Notes under the pieces: generated by a model | What the model saw: the letters and a program-made list of their open reading frames with translations, nothing else | The model's database searches: none | Told to the model about the DNA's origin: nothing | Translations under genes and position numbers: made by a program | Shown: one piece after another, positions 1-14,060 of the stretch | Numbering within the stretch: the stretch's first letter is position 1 | How the letters are laid out: the number at the start of each line of letters is the position of its first letter | Origin: Branchiostoma floridae | Lineage: Eukaryota > Chordata > Leptocardii > Amphioxiformes > Branchiostomatidae | Reading direction: 5' to 3' | DNA length: 64,000 nucleotides | NCBI RefSeq assembly: GCF_000003815.2 | Contig: NC_049996.1 | Coordinates: 8,641,310 to 8,705,309 of the forward strand

Positions 1-3000
1 CCAGCACCTTGTTTACCTGTAAGTTTCATGTGAAATAGTCCTTAAAGTTATCTTGGTTTTAATAAAAACGCCATTGAAGCATGTCTATTTCTTTGGCCCT
101 ATCCAAAAAGAAGATTGGATTTAAACTGTAAGAAACACTATTAGTAATTTTTCAACAAGATACATATGAGAAGTCATATAAGAACACACACTGACTGACT
201 TTACTGACTGTCAGACTGTCCCACTCACTCACTCACTTTTCTAGTAGATCACAGGAAATACAAACAGGACTCCATGTACATGTATGTAAAGCCAGACTTA
301 CGTGGACAGGAGCAGGTTTAGGTTTGCCCTCAGGAATGACTGAGGATACAGGCATGGTGGTCCCCTTGCCTTTTCTGATCATGTCCATGAAGATGTCAAA
401 CAGGAACTGTAGGGGAGACACATGTACTTTCAGTTTAACAGTACCAAATCCTTTAGCTGTAGAAACTCCTACCTGCCTAAGTGCAATTTGATAGGTTTAA
501 AATGTACATGCTTGGTAGTGGGAATAACATATTACAGAAAAAAAAAAAACATCAGAAGAAAAAAACGCATTTTGCATCTGGAGGCAACAAGCCTTTAGTA
601 TCACTCAAGTGATGCTTTCATATCCTATGAAATTATGTTTTGACAAACTAATGGCATGAATTGTGACCATTTACAACATAGTCATGGTTGACAGCAACTT
701 CTCAGGTCTCATACTCGGGTACCATTTTAGGTATCACACAGCGTATCGTTTTAGGTCTCACACCAGTGTGCTATACCTCAGTATCAGTAGGCCCTCCCCG
801 TGCCTCGGGATGGAACTGTGCGGTGAAGATGGGCCGTGTTTCGTGCATGATGCCCTCGTTAGTCAGGTCGTTAGCGTTGATGAACATGGGCTTCCAGCCC
901 GGCGGGAGGGTCTCGTTGTCGATGGCGTAGCCGTGGTTCTGGGACGTGATGAAGGCCTGATTGTTCAGCAGGTTCAGGACAGGCTGGTTGTGGCCTCTGT
1001 GGTGGTAGGGAAAAGCAAGATAAATCCATGAATCCCAATAACACAGCAGACAAGAATATGAGGAAAGAAACCAAAAACAACAGAAAACTTCATTAAAATA
1101 AAGCCCACATACAAACATGGCCCCTGCAGAAGGTAGCAAACACATAAGTACAAACGATATAGCAGGCAAACATGTCGGAAAAGAAACAACAAGGAAAAAA
1201 AGACAATGGAAAAATGGCACTTTATGTGTGAATCAGTATAAAACCTACATCCATAAATCCATCAAGCTATAGTAAAATTGGTTGCCAGATACAAATCTGG
1301 TTGCTTAAAACAAGCTGGTATCTATCTATACAGTGATATAAAAGATAGATATTTTTACCTGTTTCCTAGAGGCAGCTTGTAGGACTTTGCCCCCGCAGCC
1401 AGAGAAGTCAGCTGGTTCCCCATGCAGATCCCAAAGATGGGCTCAGGTCTCTCCTCCTGCAGAATCTACACAGCAAAAGGACATGTTTTTCATTAATGTT
1501 AAGTCTCTTTACCTTGTCAGCAACTGATCAAATTCTACAGTATTCAGGAATTCAGCACCAAGGACAGGATGTATCAAATTTGGAATGTACAGGCTTTCTA
1601 TTAACTGTCTTTATAACAGTTGTCATGAACTTGAATGATATGTTGAAACATTTAAGAATTCAGAACAAAGGACAGAGCATATCAAACTTAAAGTGCCTCA
1701 GACACAGACGTATTTTTTTAAACAGGTCTATTTTCCAATCCAAACGTTCAGAGTTCGGACCGTTATAGTGCTTAGTAGTGGCACACAAAACAGCAAGTGT
1801 AGCAGAGTATATTTTACAGGCTATGGAGGGGTTGCTAGCCCTTCCACTTTAATGTGCTCAAGGTCCCTCCCTGAGTACCGGACCCCCATTTTAAAATCCA
1901 TCCAAAAGATGGGTGCAGCCCCAATAGAGATGTCTACCAAGGACTAAATCGGGGGTTTCCAACTTACCAACTAATTGGAACAAGGAGCTCAATTGTGAGG
2001 CTTCTACCTTTTACGCTATAACTTAGTACAAGGATTCCAATGACGGTGGTAAAAATCTGATTAAAGTCCTGCAATATGCTCAAACACTCAATAATACAGC
2101 ACCAAGGACAGTGCATATCAAACTTGAAATGTACCCGAAATGTAAGCACTTATCTTCCAAACATGTACAATCTCACCCTTTGCATGTTTTCCACAGCTTC
2201 CTTTGCGAGCGCGGGATCTCCGGGACCGTTGGAGAGGAACAGCCCGTCGTAGCTCTCGTTCATGAGGTCGTGGTTCCAGGGGACGACGTGCACCTCCGCG
2301 CCGCGCTTCACCAGGTTACGGATCATGTTGTGCTTGATCCCACAATCCACTGCAACAATCTTCACTGCGTTGCCTTTCCCAAAAATCTGTACTTCCTGAA
2401 GTGGGAGGTACGGTAAACAGTTTTCAATCCAATGAAATGTAATGTTGTAATCAGGAACATCCATTGAAATGTCCTGGATCGTGTTGTTCTCCCACAATCC
2501 ACTGCAACAATCTTCACAGGGTTGCCTTTCCCAAAGATCTGCACTTCCTAAAGTGGGAGGTACGGAAAACAATTTCTTTAATCCAACAAAATGTATAATT
2601 TGTCCAATAGCCTTTTTGAGACTGTAGGGGAAGTAGATTATTATTAACTGTGTCTAGGGCATATATGAAACAAACTTCACAGGGTTACCTTTCCCCAAAT
2701 ATGCACTTCCTAAAGTGGGAGTTAAGGACAACAATTTTTCAATCCAATGAAAGGTAATGTTGTAATCTGGAACATCCAATGAAATGTTCCAGATCATGTT
2801 GTGCTTGATCCCACAATCCACTCCAACAATCTTCACTGGGTTGCCTTTCCCAAAAATCTGCACTTCCTAAAGTGGGAGGTACGGTAAACGGTTTTCAATC
2901 CAACAAAATGTACAAGTAGTCCCATGGCCAGATCCCAAAGATCTGTACTTCCTAAAGTGAAAGAAACACGGAAAACACTTTTAAATCCAATGATATATAA

Positions 3001-6000
3001 TGTTGTGATTATCCAATGAAATGTTCTGGATCAAGTTGTGCTTGATCCCACAATCCACCGCAACGATCTTCACTGGGTTGCCTTTTCCAAAAATCTGCAC
3101 TTCCTAAAATGGGAGTTCAGGACAACATTTACATTGAATCCACCAAAATGTACAATTGGTCCTGTGGCTTATTTGAGACTGTGGGGGCAGTAGATTGTTA
3201 TCCACTGTGTCTAGGGCACAGAATTGGAAGGCAGAGCCCAACACTCTCCTTCCACTGCCTTTCACCTCCCCAACCAAAGTTAGTTACCCATTTTTTACAC
3301 CAGGGTGGAGTGAGGAAATTTGTGCTTTTGACGCCACCATACAACATTCAGCAAAAAGTACTGCAATGTAATTGTATATAATGTTTTTAATTCACATCTG
3401 AATGATACAAGATTAATTAGTTTATACATGCAATGATAATGACAGATACTATGGTTTCTTACTTCGTCATATATCATTGTTTTACATCTTAAAATATAGG
3501 AGTGACGACAGAACAAACCTTGGTGGACACTTCTGCCATGAGGTTCCTGAGGTTGGGGTCAACAAACTCTACAGGATCTCCCTCAAACTCTATCTTTCCA
3601 AGAACAGTTCCCTGTGCAAGGAAAATCGTAGTTAGAGCTGGACTAGATACAGTGTTAATATGAATGTACCTGCAACTTCTTATAACACCAACAAGCTGAC
3701 AAATATCATATTCATAGTACAACCAAGTCAGAAGATGGAACATGTGTTATTGGTTGAGCAATGCCTCCTAGCAGATTCTGACAAAACTGCACTACACATG
3801 CTACATACTTCTAATCACTAAGCATTACAGTAATGCTGTATATTACAAATGCTTGTAAGATAAAACATTTCTGTGTTAACTTGTGGAAATTGTGAAAGAC
3901 ACATACAACATATATCTATATAATGTAAACCATTAGATAAATACCTTTGCAATGATATCAGAATGCAAGCATTGGCTCTTAGAAAGTACATGCATTCACA
4001 GAAGCGTTTGAGTATGAATACATCACATCCATACCCTGTCTCTGATGAGTTTGGTGAGCATCCTGGTGTCTATCCCGTACAGGGCAGGAACCCCCTCATC
4101 CTTCAGCCACTGGGACAGGGACTTGACAGAGTTCCAATGGCTGTGGTGGTGGGAGTAGTCCTGGACAAGCAGGCCTGCCACCTGTGGGGAAAAATTATCA
4201 TCTTTCTGTGTTATCCTGTCCAATTTTACTGGTGCAATTGCCGAGTGGTTAAACTTTGCATTCATCAAGTTACAAGTTTGATCCCCAGCCGAGTCATACA
4301 AAAAAGTTTTAAAATGGTACATGCTGTTTTTTCTGCTTAGCACTCAGCATTCAGGAAAGAGTATGACACACATAGTGCCCTATATTTCTTGGGATCCATG
4401 AAAAAGGTCTAAAACTTGAACAACAAAGTATGCAGAGACAACAAAACCTGTCCTACACAGGATTGTACACTTTCTCTTCATAAGCTGGTAAAACTTAGTA
4501 CATGTATTCTGTTTGACAACTAAGAGATGACTACATCCGTCCTGCATGGGTTTATACTACTTGTTATTATACGCCAGTAAAACTGACATGGATTCTGTTG
4601 GACTTGAATAAGAGCTGACTACAACTGTCCTGCATAGGTTTGTACCACTTGTAATTATAAGCTGATAAAACTTACATGTATTATAATTGGACTCAACTCA
4701 GAGATGACTACACCTGTCCTGTGCTTACTTGCCTTGACTACAGCTGTTCCATACTTACTGGACTTGACTACACCTATCCTGTACAGGTTTGTACAATAAG
4801 TCGGTAAAACTTACATGTATTCTGTCAGACTCCACATACTGCATGAGGCCCATCTCATCTCGCAGTGCAGTGTCAGGGACACCGTAGTTCCCAACGATCG
4901 GGTATGTCAGCGTCAGGATCTGGCCACGATAGCTCGGGTCCGTTAGAGCCTCAGGGTAGCTGGTTTGGGGAGGAAATTGAAACTTTTTAATGTCAAAATT
5001 ATTTTTTTTAGACTACACCTGTTCATGAAAAAAGGTTCTATTAAAAAGTGGCAAGTTCATGGACAAATGCAAAATAAATACACAAAAATGCAAATATTCA
5101 TTGAACTGATTATTGCCATGCTCTCATTGGGTTGAATGCTAATTGTTCCTGAAAATAGTTTTATCAGGTTGATAGGACATAGGTTAGCGGAGTTTTCTTT
5201 TACACATCCAGTCAAATCTCTTGACTACTTATGTTTCAATGCCTATCAGACATCTTCCTCAGAGCTTCTAACTGGAGTGATGCTTTTCACTTCTATGTAT
5301 AGCCAATGTAGGCAGCACTTTTGCAGCAAGAACACATTATCCCAAGTGTGGCATCAAAATGCAAGCAGGTGAGAGTTTCCTAGTTGTGTAAAAGAATACT
5401 CCAATATCCTACACTGCTAATTGTAATGAAGAGTCAGGATGTGTCCAGTGATACTCACCCCACCAGTCCAGTGTTGAACACCACCTCCCCTGCCATGGAC
5501 CTCTCATTACCAAAGGAGTAACCCTTGACCTTTGTTCCATCTTCTAGAATCAGAGATGCCGTCCGGGGCTGCGGAAAAAAGAAAGTAGAATTGTTATAAA
5601 CTGTATGATAGACTGGCAAATTTGGCCGCAATGCAATCTAGTGCTCAGCAAGAAGTAAAATCCATTAATCAACCAATTACCCTTAATACATTGGCATAAA
5701 TACAAGACATGCCATGGCTTTAAAAAACCACATACAGACTAATTGAGCCAAAAACAAATGCCATGAAAAAAATCCTTCATATCTAGGTACATTTCTATAT
5801 GGAACAGTTTGTCACACCAGATGCAAACAGTATCAGCAACGGAGACTCTGCTTAAGCGCGCTAATTTAGACAGATGAAGACAAATGTGGAGTAAAATGAG
5901 ATGGTAAATGTAATTGTCAGTCTGACTGGGGATGGATTCTTGCAATTTCAGTATCTTGATGTAATTGGAATACAGACATTTGAGTACAGCACTAATCATG

Positions 6001-8673
6001 ATAATTGAGCCTTGGTTATGATCCAGATTGATTAGAAATGAAGTACACTAAATTGCATTTTTCACTTTCCCACAAAAGCTACAACACAGACTCCTTTTTC
6101 CCCATTTGTCACGCCCTGACGGACTTAACGGTTTCCTTTATCAGTTGGCAGTCACTACCACCTGTGCCTTCCCACAAACCCTCACCATAAACCTGGCCTC
6201 GCACAAGTCCTCCTGTTAGGTATTAAGGCAGGCATGCACCTGTTTTTATCTTTATAATTTTTTCCTATCCCGATCATTGTTTGAGAGCTCATGTTCTTGA
6301 TTTTGTTGTTAAAACTGTGACATCACCATGGGAATGTACATTTTCATCAGTTTCAAGTCAAAAAATGGAGATTTTTAGGACTGATTATGGGTGGAATTTT
6401 TGTCCATCACATTTTTTCAGGCAAATTTCCTTCCCGAGAGGGACAGATGGGTCCAGAAGACAGCACTAGCCACACATTAATTACAGAATATCTAAATTGA
6501 AACAGTTAATGTTTAATGGTTACTACTTAACTTTATGTTATTGCAAATGTAATTGGTTTTTAAAGTTGTGTTTTTCACTAGCATCTCCTTTGTAAAGTTT
6601 GTTACAATTTTGTACAAGTCTCCCTCGGAAATCATGATTCATAAGATCTACCCTTGATATTCATAGACAAATAAAAAATTGTCTAGGTTGGGTCTGACCC
6701 TACCTCTAACCTTCACTTCGATAGTAATGGTTTATTCCTGCAGAGATTATTAAAGACTCTCAATTTGCAACCAGTAATGAGGTCTGTGGTGCCGCCATCA
6801 ATTTCACTTTCCTTCCAGATCAAATCTCTGCAGGCTTTCAATTCAATTGGTATAACCATGGAGCTTAGGCCATGAAATTGAAACCTGGAAATCGTGTCTG
6901 GTGTACAGAAACAGGTACAGTGGCTGGGAAGGTTCTATTTTGACTGGGTAATTTGTATTTTTCTATTTTTTGGTTATCTGGACGAAAATCTTGTCACACT
7001 CTTACCATTACCCTATAGCACAGAAGAAACATTGTGATTACAGGTAAAAATAAAAGGAATTTCGCTGGCAAGAAATTGGTTAGCACCGTTTTTTATTATC
7101 ATTATGCTATGTGAAAAAGATCTGCAAAAACAAGAAATACTCCTATCAGAAATGTAAATGACTTCAAAAATCATTTTCAACTACCAGAAATACACTCAAA
7201 TTAAAAGTATGAGGTTTCCATAGACTTGGGTCTGTCTTGGGTGGTAGAACGTAGGTGTGGAGGAGTAAGGAGTAGAATTTATCACCCACTTACTATTCCA
7301 CACCCATCTTAATGGCAAGGGGGCTATAAGCCATCATCATTCAATCTACAACCTGCCGAGAATACGGCAAGATGTTATTCAGTTTCGCAGGGGCAGGGGT
7401 GAAGGGCAATATCTTTCATTTCATGCCTGATGTATTCTGTACTTGACTCCTGGGCTGGGATTAATCAATGTATCATCATGCCACTCCAACCAAGACTGTA
7501 GCTGAGATGAGCTCAGGAAAAGGGAGATAATGGCGAAGGGACGGGGGAGGAATTTAGATGAAGATGATTACGTGAGGAGGCTCTTTGATTGTGTGGGAAA
7601 GAGCCAATATATTAAACCTATAAGAGGACAAGTGTAAAAATGCTGGTAAATGAGGAAACTTCATTGTTGAAGAGTAAACAGTATGTAAGGGTTCATTTTT
7701 TTGTTTGTTTTTTCAAATACAATTCACTGTTGTTGTCTTGTGGACCTTCCTTATCATAATATTAGCTAGCCTGGGTGCTATCCTAGTTACTGGTAGTTTA
7801 CTAGGTTTAATCAATGTATCATCGTGCCACTCCGAAAAGACTGTTACTGAGATGAGCTCAGGAGAAGGGAAATAATGGCGAAGGGACGGGGGAGGAATTT
7901 AGATGAAGATGATTACGTGAGGAGGCTCTGTGATGTGGGAAAAGACCTGAATTGTAATATATTGTTACAGTAGCAAACGGGACAATTTAAATGGGGTAAA
8001 ATAAGTGTTTAAGAGGAAACAGTTTATGGCGGCTCTCTTTGTTTTGAGGAGGCTCTTTTGATTACGTGGGAAGGACCTGAATTGTAATATGTTATAGAAA
8101 ACGGGACAATTTAAATTCATAACAAAACATGTGTTGGTAAAATGGGGTTTTGTTTTCTTTCCATATCTATGATTAATTTTTGTTGCTTTGTAATCTTATC
8201 TGTTTTAAAGATGTGTCTTTTCATTCATTCATTCATTCTTTTATTCACTCACTCATTCATTTTATTCCTTTGATTATTTGCTTTCAGTGTCATTCACCAT
8301 ATACAAATTTCAATTTTGGACAGTAGAAAAGAATGTTTTTAAAAATGCCAACAAATACTGCAATAGGAGATTTCTAAGTCTTTTACAATCATTTTTAACC
8401 AAGTTTGCAGTTTATTAATCTTTATTAATCTTAAAACAAAATAGATAGCATGTGCTATAAAGCTACACATAAAATATTGATCTTCACAGTTTTCTAACGT
8501 AAATCTGAAACTGATACTGATCCAAGCATCACCTGATTAATAAGGGTTCCATCCTTCCTCCTGGCTGTCGATGTGGAGAGCTTCCGTAAGTCGTGTTTGA
8601 GCGCGAGCACGAGTCTGTTCCGTAGCAGGCCTCGATCCCGCAGGACATTCGCTACTCGCACAAGGTGGGACAT
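1..8673 (-). CDS. cps1: Mitochondrial glutamine-dependent carbamoyl-phosphate synthetase (CPS III/CPS1 type), 5' part
   Basis: Makes carbamoyl phosphate from bicarbonate, ATP and glutamine-derived ammonia in the mitochondrial matrix. Coding exons read on the minus strand: 8673-8533, 5568-5459, 4959-4815, 4181-4035, 3611-3519, 2395-2177, 1465-1359, 996-777, 406-302 and 16-1 (cut by the window). All junctions are GT-AG and phases join without a break to about residue 434. ATG 8673 is the first Met after an in-frame stop. Residues 1-45 are Arg-rich with an [10 protein letters not shown] segment, a typical matrix-targeting presequence, which argues against cytosolic CAD. Residues 48-212 match the small-subunit N-domain ([31 protein letters not shown]). 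The glutaminase domain follows, with GICMGNQ (nucleophile Cys299) and QFHPE (His383, Glu385). Vertebrate ureotelic CPS1 has Ser in place of this Cys, so this enzyme should use glutamine. The linker to the synthetase half begins at the window edge. The symbol denotes the family; CPS III is the better functional name. Confidence 0.93.
1825..2005 (-). mobile_element. tRNA-derived SINE, copy 1 (CPS intron)
   Basis: Similar to segments at 27506-27693 and 61715-61865. Shared blocks include ACCAACTAATTGGAAC, GACCCCCATTTTA and the GGGTGCAGCCCCAA/GGGTACAGCCCCAA block. Read on the minus strand, the better copies start with a tRNA-like A box (GTGGCTCAACTGGTAG in copy 2) and have a B box (GGTTCAAATC in copy 3), as in tRNA-headed SINEs. 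This copy is decayed and lies in the intron between the exons at 2177-2395 and 1359-1465. Confidence 0.55.
2400..3125 (-). repeat. Decayed tandem copies of the 5' edge of CPS exon 6
   Basis: The acceptor and first ~85 bases of the real exon (2395-2177) recur upstream near 2520-2560, 2682-2720, 2840-2880, 2929-2960 and 3078-3115, together with flanking intron. Each copy keeps the block for acceptor, E-V-Q-I-F-G-K-G-N and, where longer, [10 protein letters not shown], then diverges. None continues into the rest of the exon. Several retain an AG in the acceptor position. They are pseudo-exons, not alternative exons, because each lacks the remaining exon and a donor in frame. Confidence 0.85.
4231..4330 (+). 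mobile_element. tRNA-headed SINE fragment in a CPS intron
   Basis: GCCGAGTGGTTAAA resembles a Leu/Ser-type A box and AGTTTGATCCCC resembles a B box 20-odd bases downstream. No acceptor stem or anticodon arm can be folded, so this looks like a SINE head and not a tRNA gene. It lies in the intron between the exons at 4815-4959 and 4035-4181. Confidence 0.4.
5569..8532 (-). other. CPS intron 1 (3.0 kb)
   Basis: Non-coding stretch between the presequence exon and exon 2. It is AT-rich and no exon is recognisable. It holds the duplicated block described at 7488-8100 and a short CATT microsatellite near 8222-8238. Nothing else is supported. Confidence 0.7.
7488..8100. repeat. Direct repeat, ~110 bp units, in CPS intron 1
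   Basis: The block from GAGATGAGCTCAGGA to GAGGAGGCTCT occurs at 7498-7580 and again at 7849-7930 with few changes. A shorter third piece (GAGGAGGCTCTTTTGATTACG, near 8046) carries the end of the unit and the following GACCTGAATTGTAATAT. No coding potential. Confidence 0.75.
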
Positions 8674-8698
8674 GATGCTGCTCTGACAAAGCTAAATC
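8674..8698 (-). other. 5' UTR part of the first CPS coding exon with upstream splice acceptor
   Basis: On the minus strand a pyrimidine-rich stretch ends in CAG just before 8698, 25 bases upstream of the start ATG. This looks like a genuine acceptor, so the gene probably has at least one non-coding leader exon further upstream. An in-frame TAG lies in these 25 bases, so no longer N-terminus is possible through this junction. Confidence 0.55.
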
Positions 8699-11600
8699 TG
8701 AAAAACATTAGAAAAAACGTCCTGGATTTAGTCCATGATGTACTTGGTAAATGGACAAGTTATCCAATGTTATAAAATATGCACTACTTCACCTTATACC
8801 ATAGGAATTACAGCAATAAGATAAAAAGGTTACAATAAATCAATGAATATTATCAGCTGGCAAAGCATTTTAGTAGAAACAAAATAGAATTGTTGTAATT
8901 TCTAAGTGCTTTGTAACAATATATTCAAAGCTCTACATGCACTATCATCTCTTGCACCTGTACATTATGAAACTAATTAGTACTACTAAAAACATATATT
9001 ACGATCATTTGAATATACCAAATTAAATAGAACCCACAAAAATGCAAAAACTCTCTAACACAAGCATGGGTACAAGCATATACAATTACAATATGGCATC
9101 TGTAATTTGAATGTTTTTAAGTGAATTAGCATGGAAAACACGTATCCCATCTCAGCCCAATCAGTTCCAATCGATATAATACATGTAACTGTGGTAAGTT
9201 ACCACCGGAAACCAACAGTTATGTCGTCTGTAGTAGTACCTTCTGACGTCAAACCGCGAGCTTTAAGATAATCCCTGCACATGATTAAATCAAGTCTGCC
9301 AGCTAATAGAATGGGAATTCCCAGGAGACTGAACGGTGAAGGTATTTCTGACAGGAAGCTTTTATTTGGGGACAAAACACGGGAGGATTGAGTGTCTGGA
9401 TACATTAGACCATGGGAAAGCAAGGAAAGGTAAAGCTGGAAGGTGGAAGTGTCAGAAAATTTCCAAAATTTACGAAACATTGTCCAAAGTCAGGTTTGTA
9501 CGCTTTTTCAAAGTACATTTTGTATTTCACCTAGTAACATATAATAATAATATACCTGGTATACTCCTATATTAATACTGTACTTTTCCTGATCAACTGC
9601 TGACTTCCAGGCTAGTAAAACGAAAAAAGAGGACACATTCTGTTGCAAATGTGCAAAATAGAAACCACACACTTTAAGTGTTGGTCATAAATAATGAAGT
9701 GCTTACACACGATTTTATTGCTTACACACAATTATTTACCACCAATATAAATTAATCATGGCATTTCTAGTGGTCTCTTTAATAATGTGTTTTGTACACT
9801 GTTATATACTAATAACCTCAACACAAGAGATGACAGGAATATGAACATTATAACTGTGTACACAAAAACCTGCAACCAGACAGAAAAATTCATCAAGGTT
9901 ATACTATAACGTTACATGCAGTTTTTAGAGAATTAACTGCAGTACAATTGGAACTGCGCATTAAGTGCACTTGCAACAATCACTACAACAACACTGTTAC
10001 CTTGAACTCACAATAAAACTGAAGCTCTACAAACCTACCTGTGATGCTAAGTTTCCATCCATTCTAACGTAGCACAGCTTCCGTGTGAATAACAGTACTG
10101 GGCAGATGGTGAGGGTATGTATGGGGGTTATCAGAGACTCAATCCTCAAGATATTTATTATTCCAGGCATCAATATTGTAGGGCACAGTATTTTCTGTAA
10201 CCCTTGAAGAGCTGCAAATGCATTTTATCCTGTACATATACCGAGCGTCTAGAAATTGATTACTGAGTGATTAGAATATACTACAATGTAGTTGATGCTC
10301 AACGTATAGGAAAACACTGTTTCTATTAATTCTCTATTTTCATTTGATGAAATGAAAATGTTCAATAAGCTCTTTGCATTTGGTGACCTCTAGCAGTTTG
10401 ATTTCAAAGTGCAACAGCCTACTTTTTCATATGAGCAGTCCCCTAGATTCTATCAGAAAAATCAGTATTCCTTAACACCACAAATGGACTATAATGTGCA
10501 TTTGTACATGGGGTAAGACCCTTGTGTGATGCTAGAGATTGTCAATACAATGCAATTATGAATGATGAAAAAAAATGCATTAAGTCTTGAGTATGTAGCA
10601 TCTTTTCAAGCTATTTGTGGTTTTCTGTGGTATTCGGCTGTACTGCAGAAAATTTCAATTTTAATATCACTTTTGACTTTGAAAAACTAACCAGATACAG
10701 AAAAGTTCATTGAGAAAAGCACACCACACACTATGTCAAAAGCTTCTTCTTCACACAACATCCAGTAGTGTACCATATATCACAGTGCTTCAAACTCAAC
10801 AGGGTGCAAAAGGGCACAACAGCTGCGAAAAGGAGATACCACAACCCTGCCGTTTCATCTAATTCAGAAAGCATTGCCCTTAAAGTATACTGCTAGTGGG
10901 AGTCCAAAACCTCCTGACTTTAGGAAAAGACTGCAATAAGGTAATATCTATCTTCAAGGGGGTATGACAAGCCAGAAATTGCAGTCACCAATCATAATGC
11001 CATAAGAAATTTCATGCTATACCCAGTCTACAGTCATGCAGGTAGGAGGGTCAATTGTCAGTGGTAATATTTTGAAAGGAAGTATTCAGGTGTGGTAAAC
11101 TGTGAGCCAATAAGTAGTTATAAATTGCTGGCTATTGGACAATTCCGTTGAAAATACATTGTCAGAAAGGCACAAAACATTTTTTCTGTGAAAGCAGTAT
11201 TGTAAAATGATTAAATTGCATGTAAAAGTTAACTTAAATCAAGTTAAAGTTAACTGAAGAAGCTTCTTGCACCTGTGAATATGCATTACCTATCTGAATC
11301 CTGATTACCATAATGATAGGTTAGGTCATTGCTTTGATGTCCTAGGCATAGTTACTGTAATTGTCTGTTTATTGTTACAATTTAAAGATTATCCATTGTC
11401 TACAGTAAAGACAACAACAGTAGAACAAGTACCAATTTTCTTTTACTTTTCCATTTTAGGATTTGCAATGCAAATTCACTAGTATTAACAAAAGGAAACT
11501 GCATACATAGGATAGCAATACTAGTACATAGGTCAAATGTTGATATTGATTCTAGCAATAGATTTAGCTATATAGGATATGCCAATGTAGAATGTATATA

Positions 11601-14060
11601 TACTCCACAGTTATACATATATATAGTATTCAAAGTTTAACTATTTTACCTCTGCAACATAAGAATTGTTGCTATAAATGATAAAAAGAGAATGGAAATT
11701 CAGGTCACGTTGTACAAGATGAAAGCTCCACCCACTATATTGTAAAGACCAGGACCTTAACAATACATATAGGTCAGTCGTAGATAATAGGTCAGGCCTT
11801 TATGTATAAGTTTCAATACCTTGCCATTTTTTCAGTAGACTAGAAACATTAAAGTTAAATGTACCTGTGTTTGTTGGAGAAGTCTTACCTTAAGCTGGTC
11901 CAACTGAACTGTGTCAGACTATGTATAAAGTTGTCTATCTAAAAACTGGAGTTGTACCCTTAGGAAATGACGGGTCACCATATAATTATTGCCTGTCTTA
12001 TAAACCAATAAATCATAAGTACAGATTACCTGCATGATTTTGCTTGTCTGTGTGCGAAAATCGAACCCTTGGTAGATAATGAATCAATGATATTTCTGAA
12101 CAAATAACCAATGAATGAACCACTGTAAATTCATTTATATTTGCAGCAGTTCAATTTTGCGCCATTGTAAAAATCATGAGACAGTATTCAACAAAGCATT
12201 TTGCACATGTAGTAACACAATTACTGAATTAGAAGTATATGTGCCCGATAATGGTGTGATGAGTTCACAATTAAAAGGTTACCACAAACTTTTGATTCTG
12301 CAGATATCTTAAGATTTACAGTATGTAATTATCCATGTTTTAATGGTTTTTAATAAAACAGTCAGCACTTATCATTATATCAGTCCATTGTTACATGTGT
12401 GTCCAAAGTCCTACTCTTAAAAGGTAACTTGTTCTCTGTCTGACCTCCTATTCAATGGAGTATGCTTGCGTTCAATATATCAAGACATTTGAGGACAAAG
12501 GGTTAATGTATAGGTCAGTCAACCATGTTGTCATATTGTCTGACCAACTTGTCAATCATATAAAATGGGAGGGACCAAAGCCATTTAATTTTCACACAAA
12601 TTCAAAAGTGTTGTAGATTGGACCTACCTACAATAATACAACATTTAAATGGTCATTGATTTACAATGTAATTAGCCATAAGGCACGAACTTGCCAAGAA
12701 ACACTACCAAAAGGCAATGTGAGCTAGAATGCTTACTCTGTTAAACAATGGATGTTTTCGAAACCCTTTCAAGCAAACATTAATTCTATACTTAAATTGG
12801 TTTTAGCATTGTCTCAGAGACCCTTATCTCTTACAAACGTGATCCAAACTGTGTGACATGCTAACAAACGACGCCACATGTTTGTCCTTTGTACCACATT
12901 TACTCAAATTACTCATGATCGACACCCTCAGTTATTCTGCACCTGTTACAGTATAGAATAGAAAATCTGATTATTATATTCATCAACCAACAACAATAGT
13001 CCAGGTTTGGGCCAGGGACTTTGGCAATAACTTGTGGCTAAGCTTAAACATTTTATGTAATAATCCGTGCAGTGTAGTTGCTGAGTCAACTGGAGATTGG
13101 GCTGTAATGAGTGCTGTGTTAATATTTGTTCTTAGCTCTCCTAGCCACAGACATACAACTTACAACACACTTTCTGTAGGCACAAAAGATATTACATGTA
13201 AGACTATAGCAACTTGTGCTCTTACACACCAATTACACATACCTACAAGATGTGAATAGATAAACATCTATTAAAATCACTGATCCAAACCTGTATTATA
13301 GGAGCCAGGGTTGCCTTTCACGTGCCACTTCAGCAAAGCTAACAACACGTGTGGGTACAGCCACAGGTAAACATGATGATGCAATAGCAGGGAAAGGTAG
13401 TACCATACAGACCCCTGGATGGGTGCCAACATGTTGGAATACATGCTAGAGTGGGTTTGTAATGCTCAGAACTTAACAGGAAATGGCTTGGAATAATCAC
13501 TTCCACATGGCTGGGTAACTTCAAAACAATGTGGCTTGTAAAATAGCTGATAAAAAGTGAAAGTATACTGAATTGTTATTCTAAGCACAGTACCATCAGA
13601 GTATAATTACTTGGAGACCAGCCTTAAAAATGGGTTGATGATAATGATGAACACCACAAAGGCATTGGGGTAGAACATTCTTTTTCAAACGTTTTGACAA
13701 TTTTTCTTCTTCTTCAACTTGGATCTTGGACAGGAATTAATGAAAATATTGACAGCTTTACAAACATCCAGATATCAAATGCCACAAGGAAATGGAATAA
13801 GATATACTGACAACAGGTATATCTTGCCTTCATACAAAAATGCTACAAGTAAGTATTAGCAGAAGATAAGTAATTGTTGCAAATGGAAACAGTGGGGAGG
13901 GGGTCACATTTAAATTTGTGGGCGTGCCCCCTTCACACCCCCAAGGAAGAATCTACCACTGCAAATACAGAACCAGTAACGTACCCAACAAAATCTCTTG
14001 ACAAAACGAGCTCTTACCTTCACTATCAGCTCCAAATATCTCCCGGAATGTTACAATAAA
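8699..14060. other. Upstream region of CPS without recognisable coding exons
   Basis: About 5.4 kb, AT-rich. Apart from the tentative leader exon at 10039-10120, no exon, RNA gene or clear transposon was recognised on either strand. Open frames here are short and have no family resemblance. It probably contains the CPS leader intron(s) and regulatory DNA. Confidence 0.5.
10039..10120 (-). other. Possible non-coding leader exon of CPS
   Basis: On the minus strand this stretch ends in CATCACAG followed by GTAGGT, a strong donor. Spliced to the acceptor at 8698 it would place a short upstream frame (ATGGATGGAAACTTAGCATC and on) that stops at once in the next exon, so it would be UTR only. The 5' boundary is a guess. 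A weaker alternative donor (GTATTT) lies near 14063. Transcript data are needed to choose. Confidence 0.25.
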
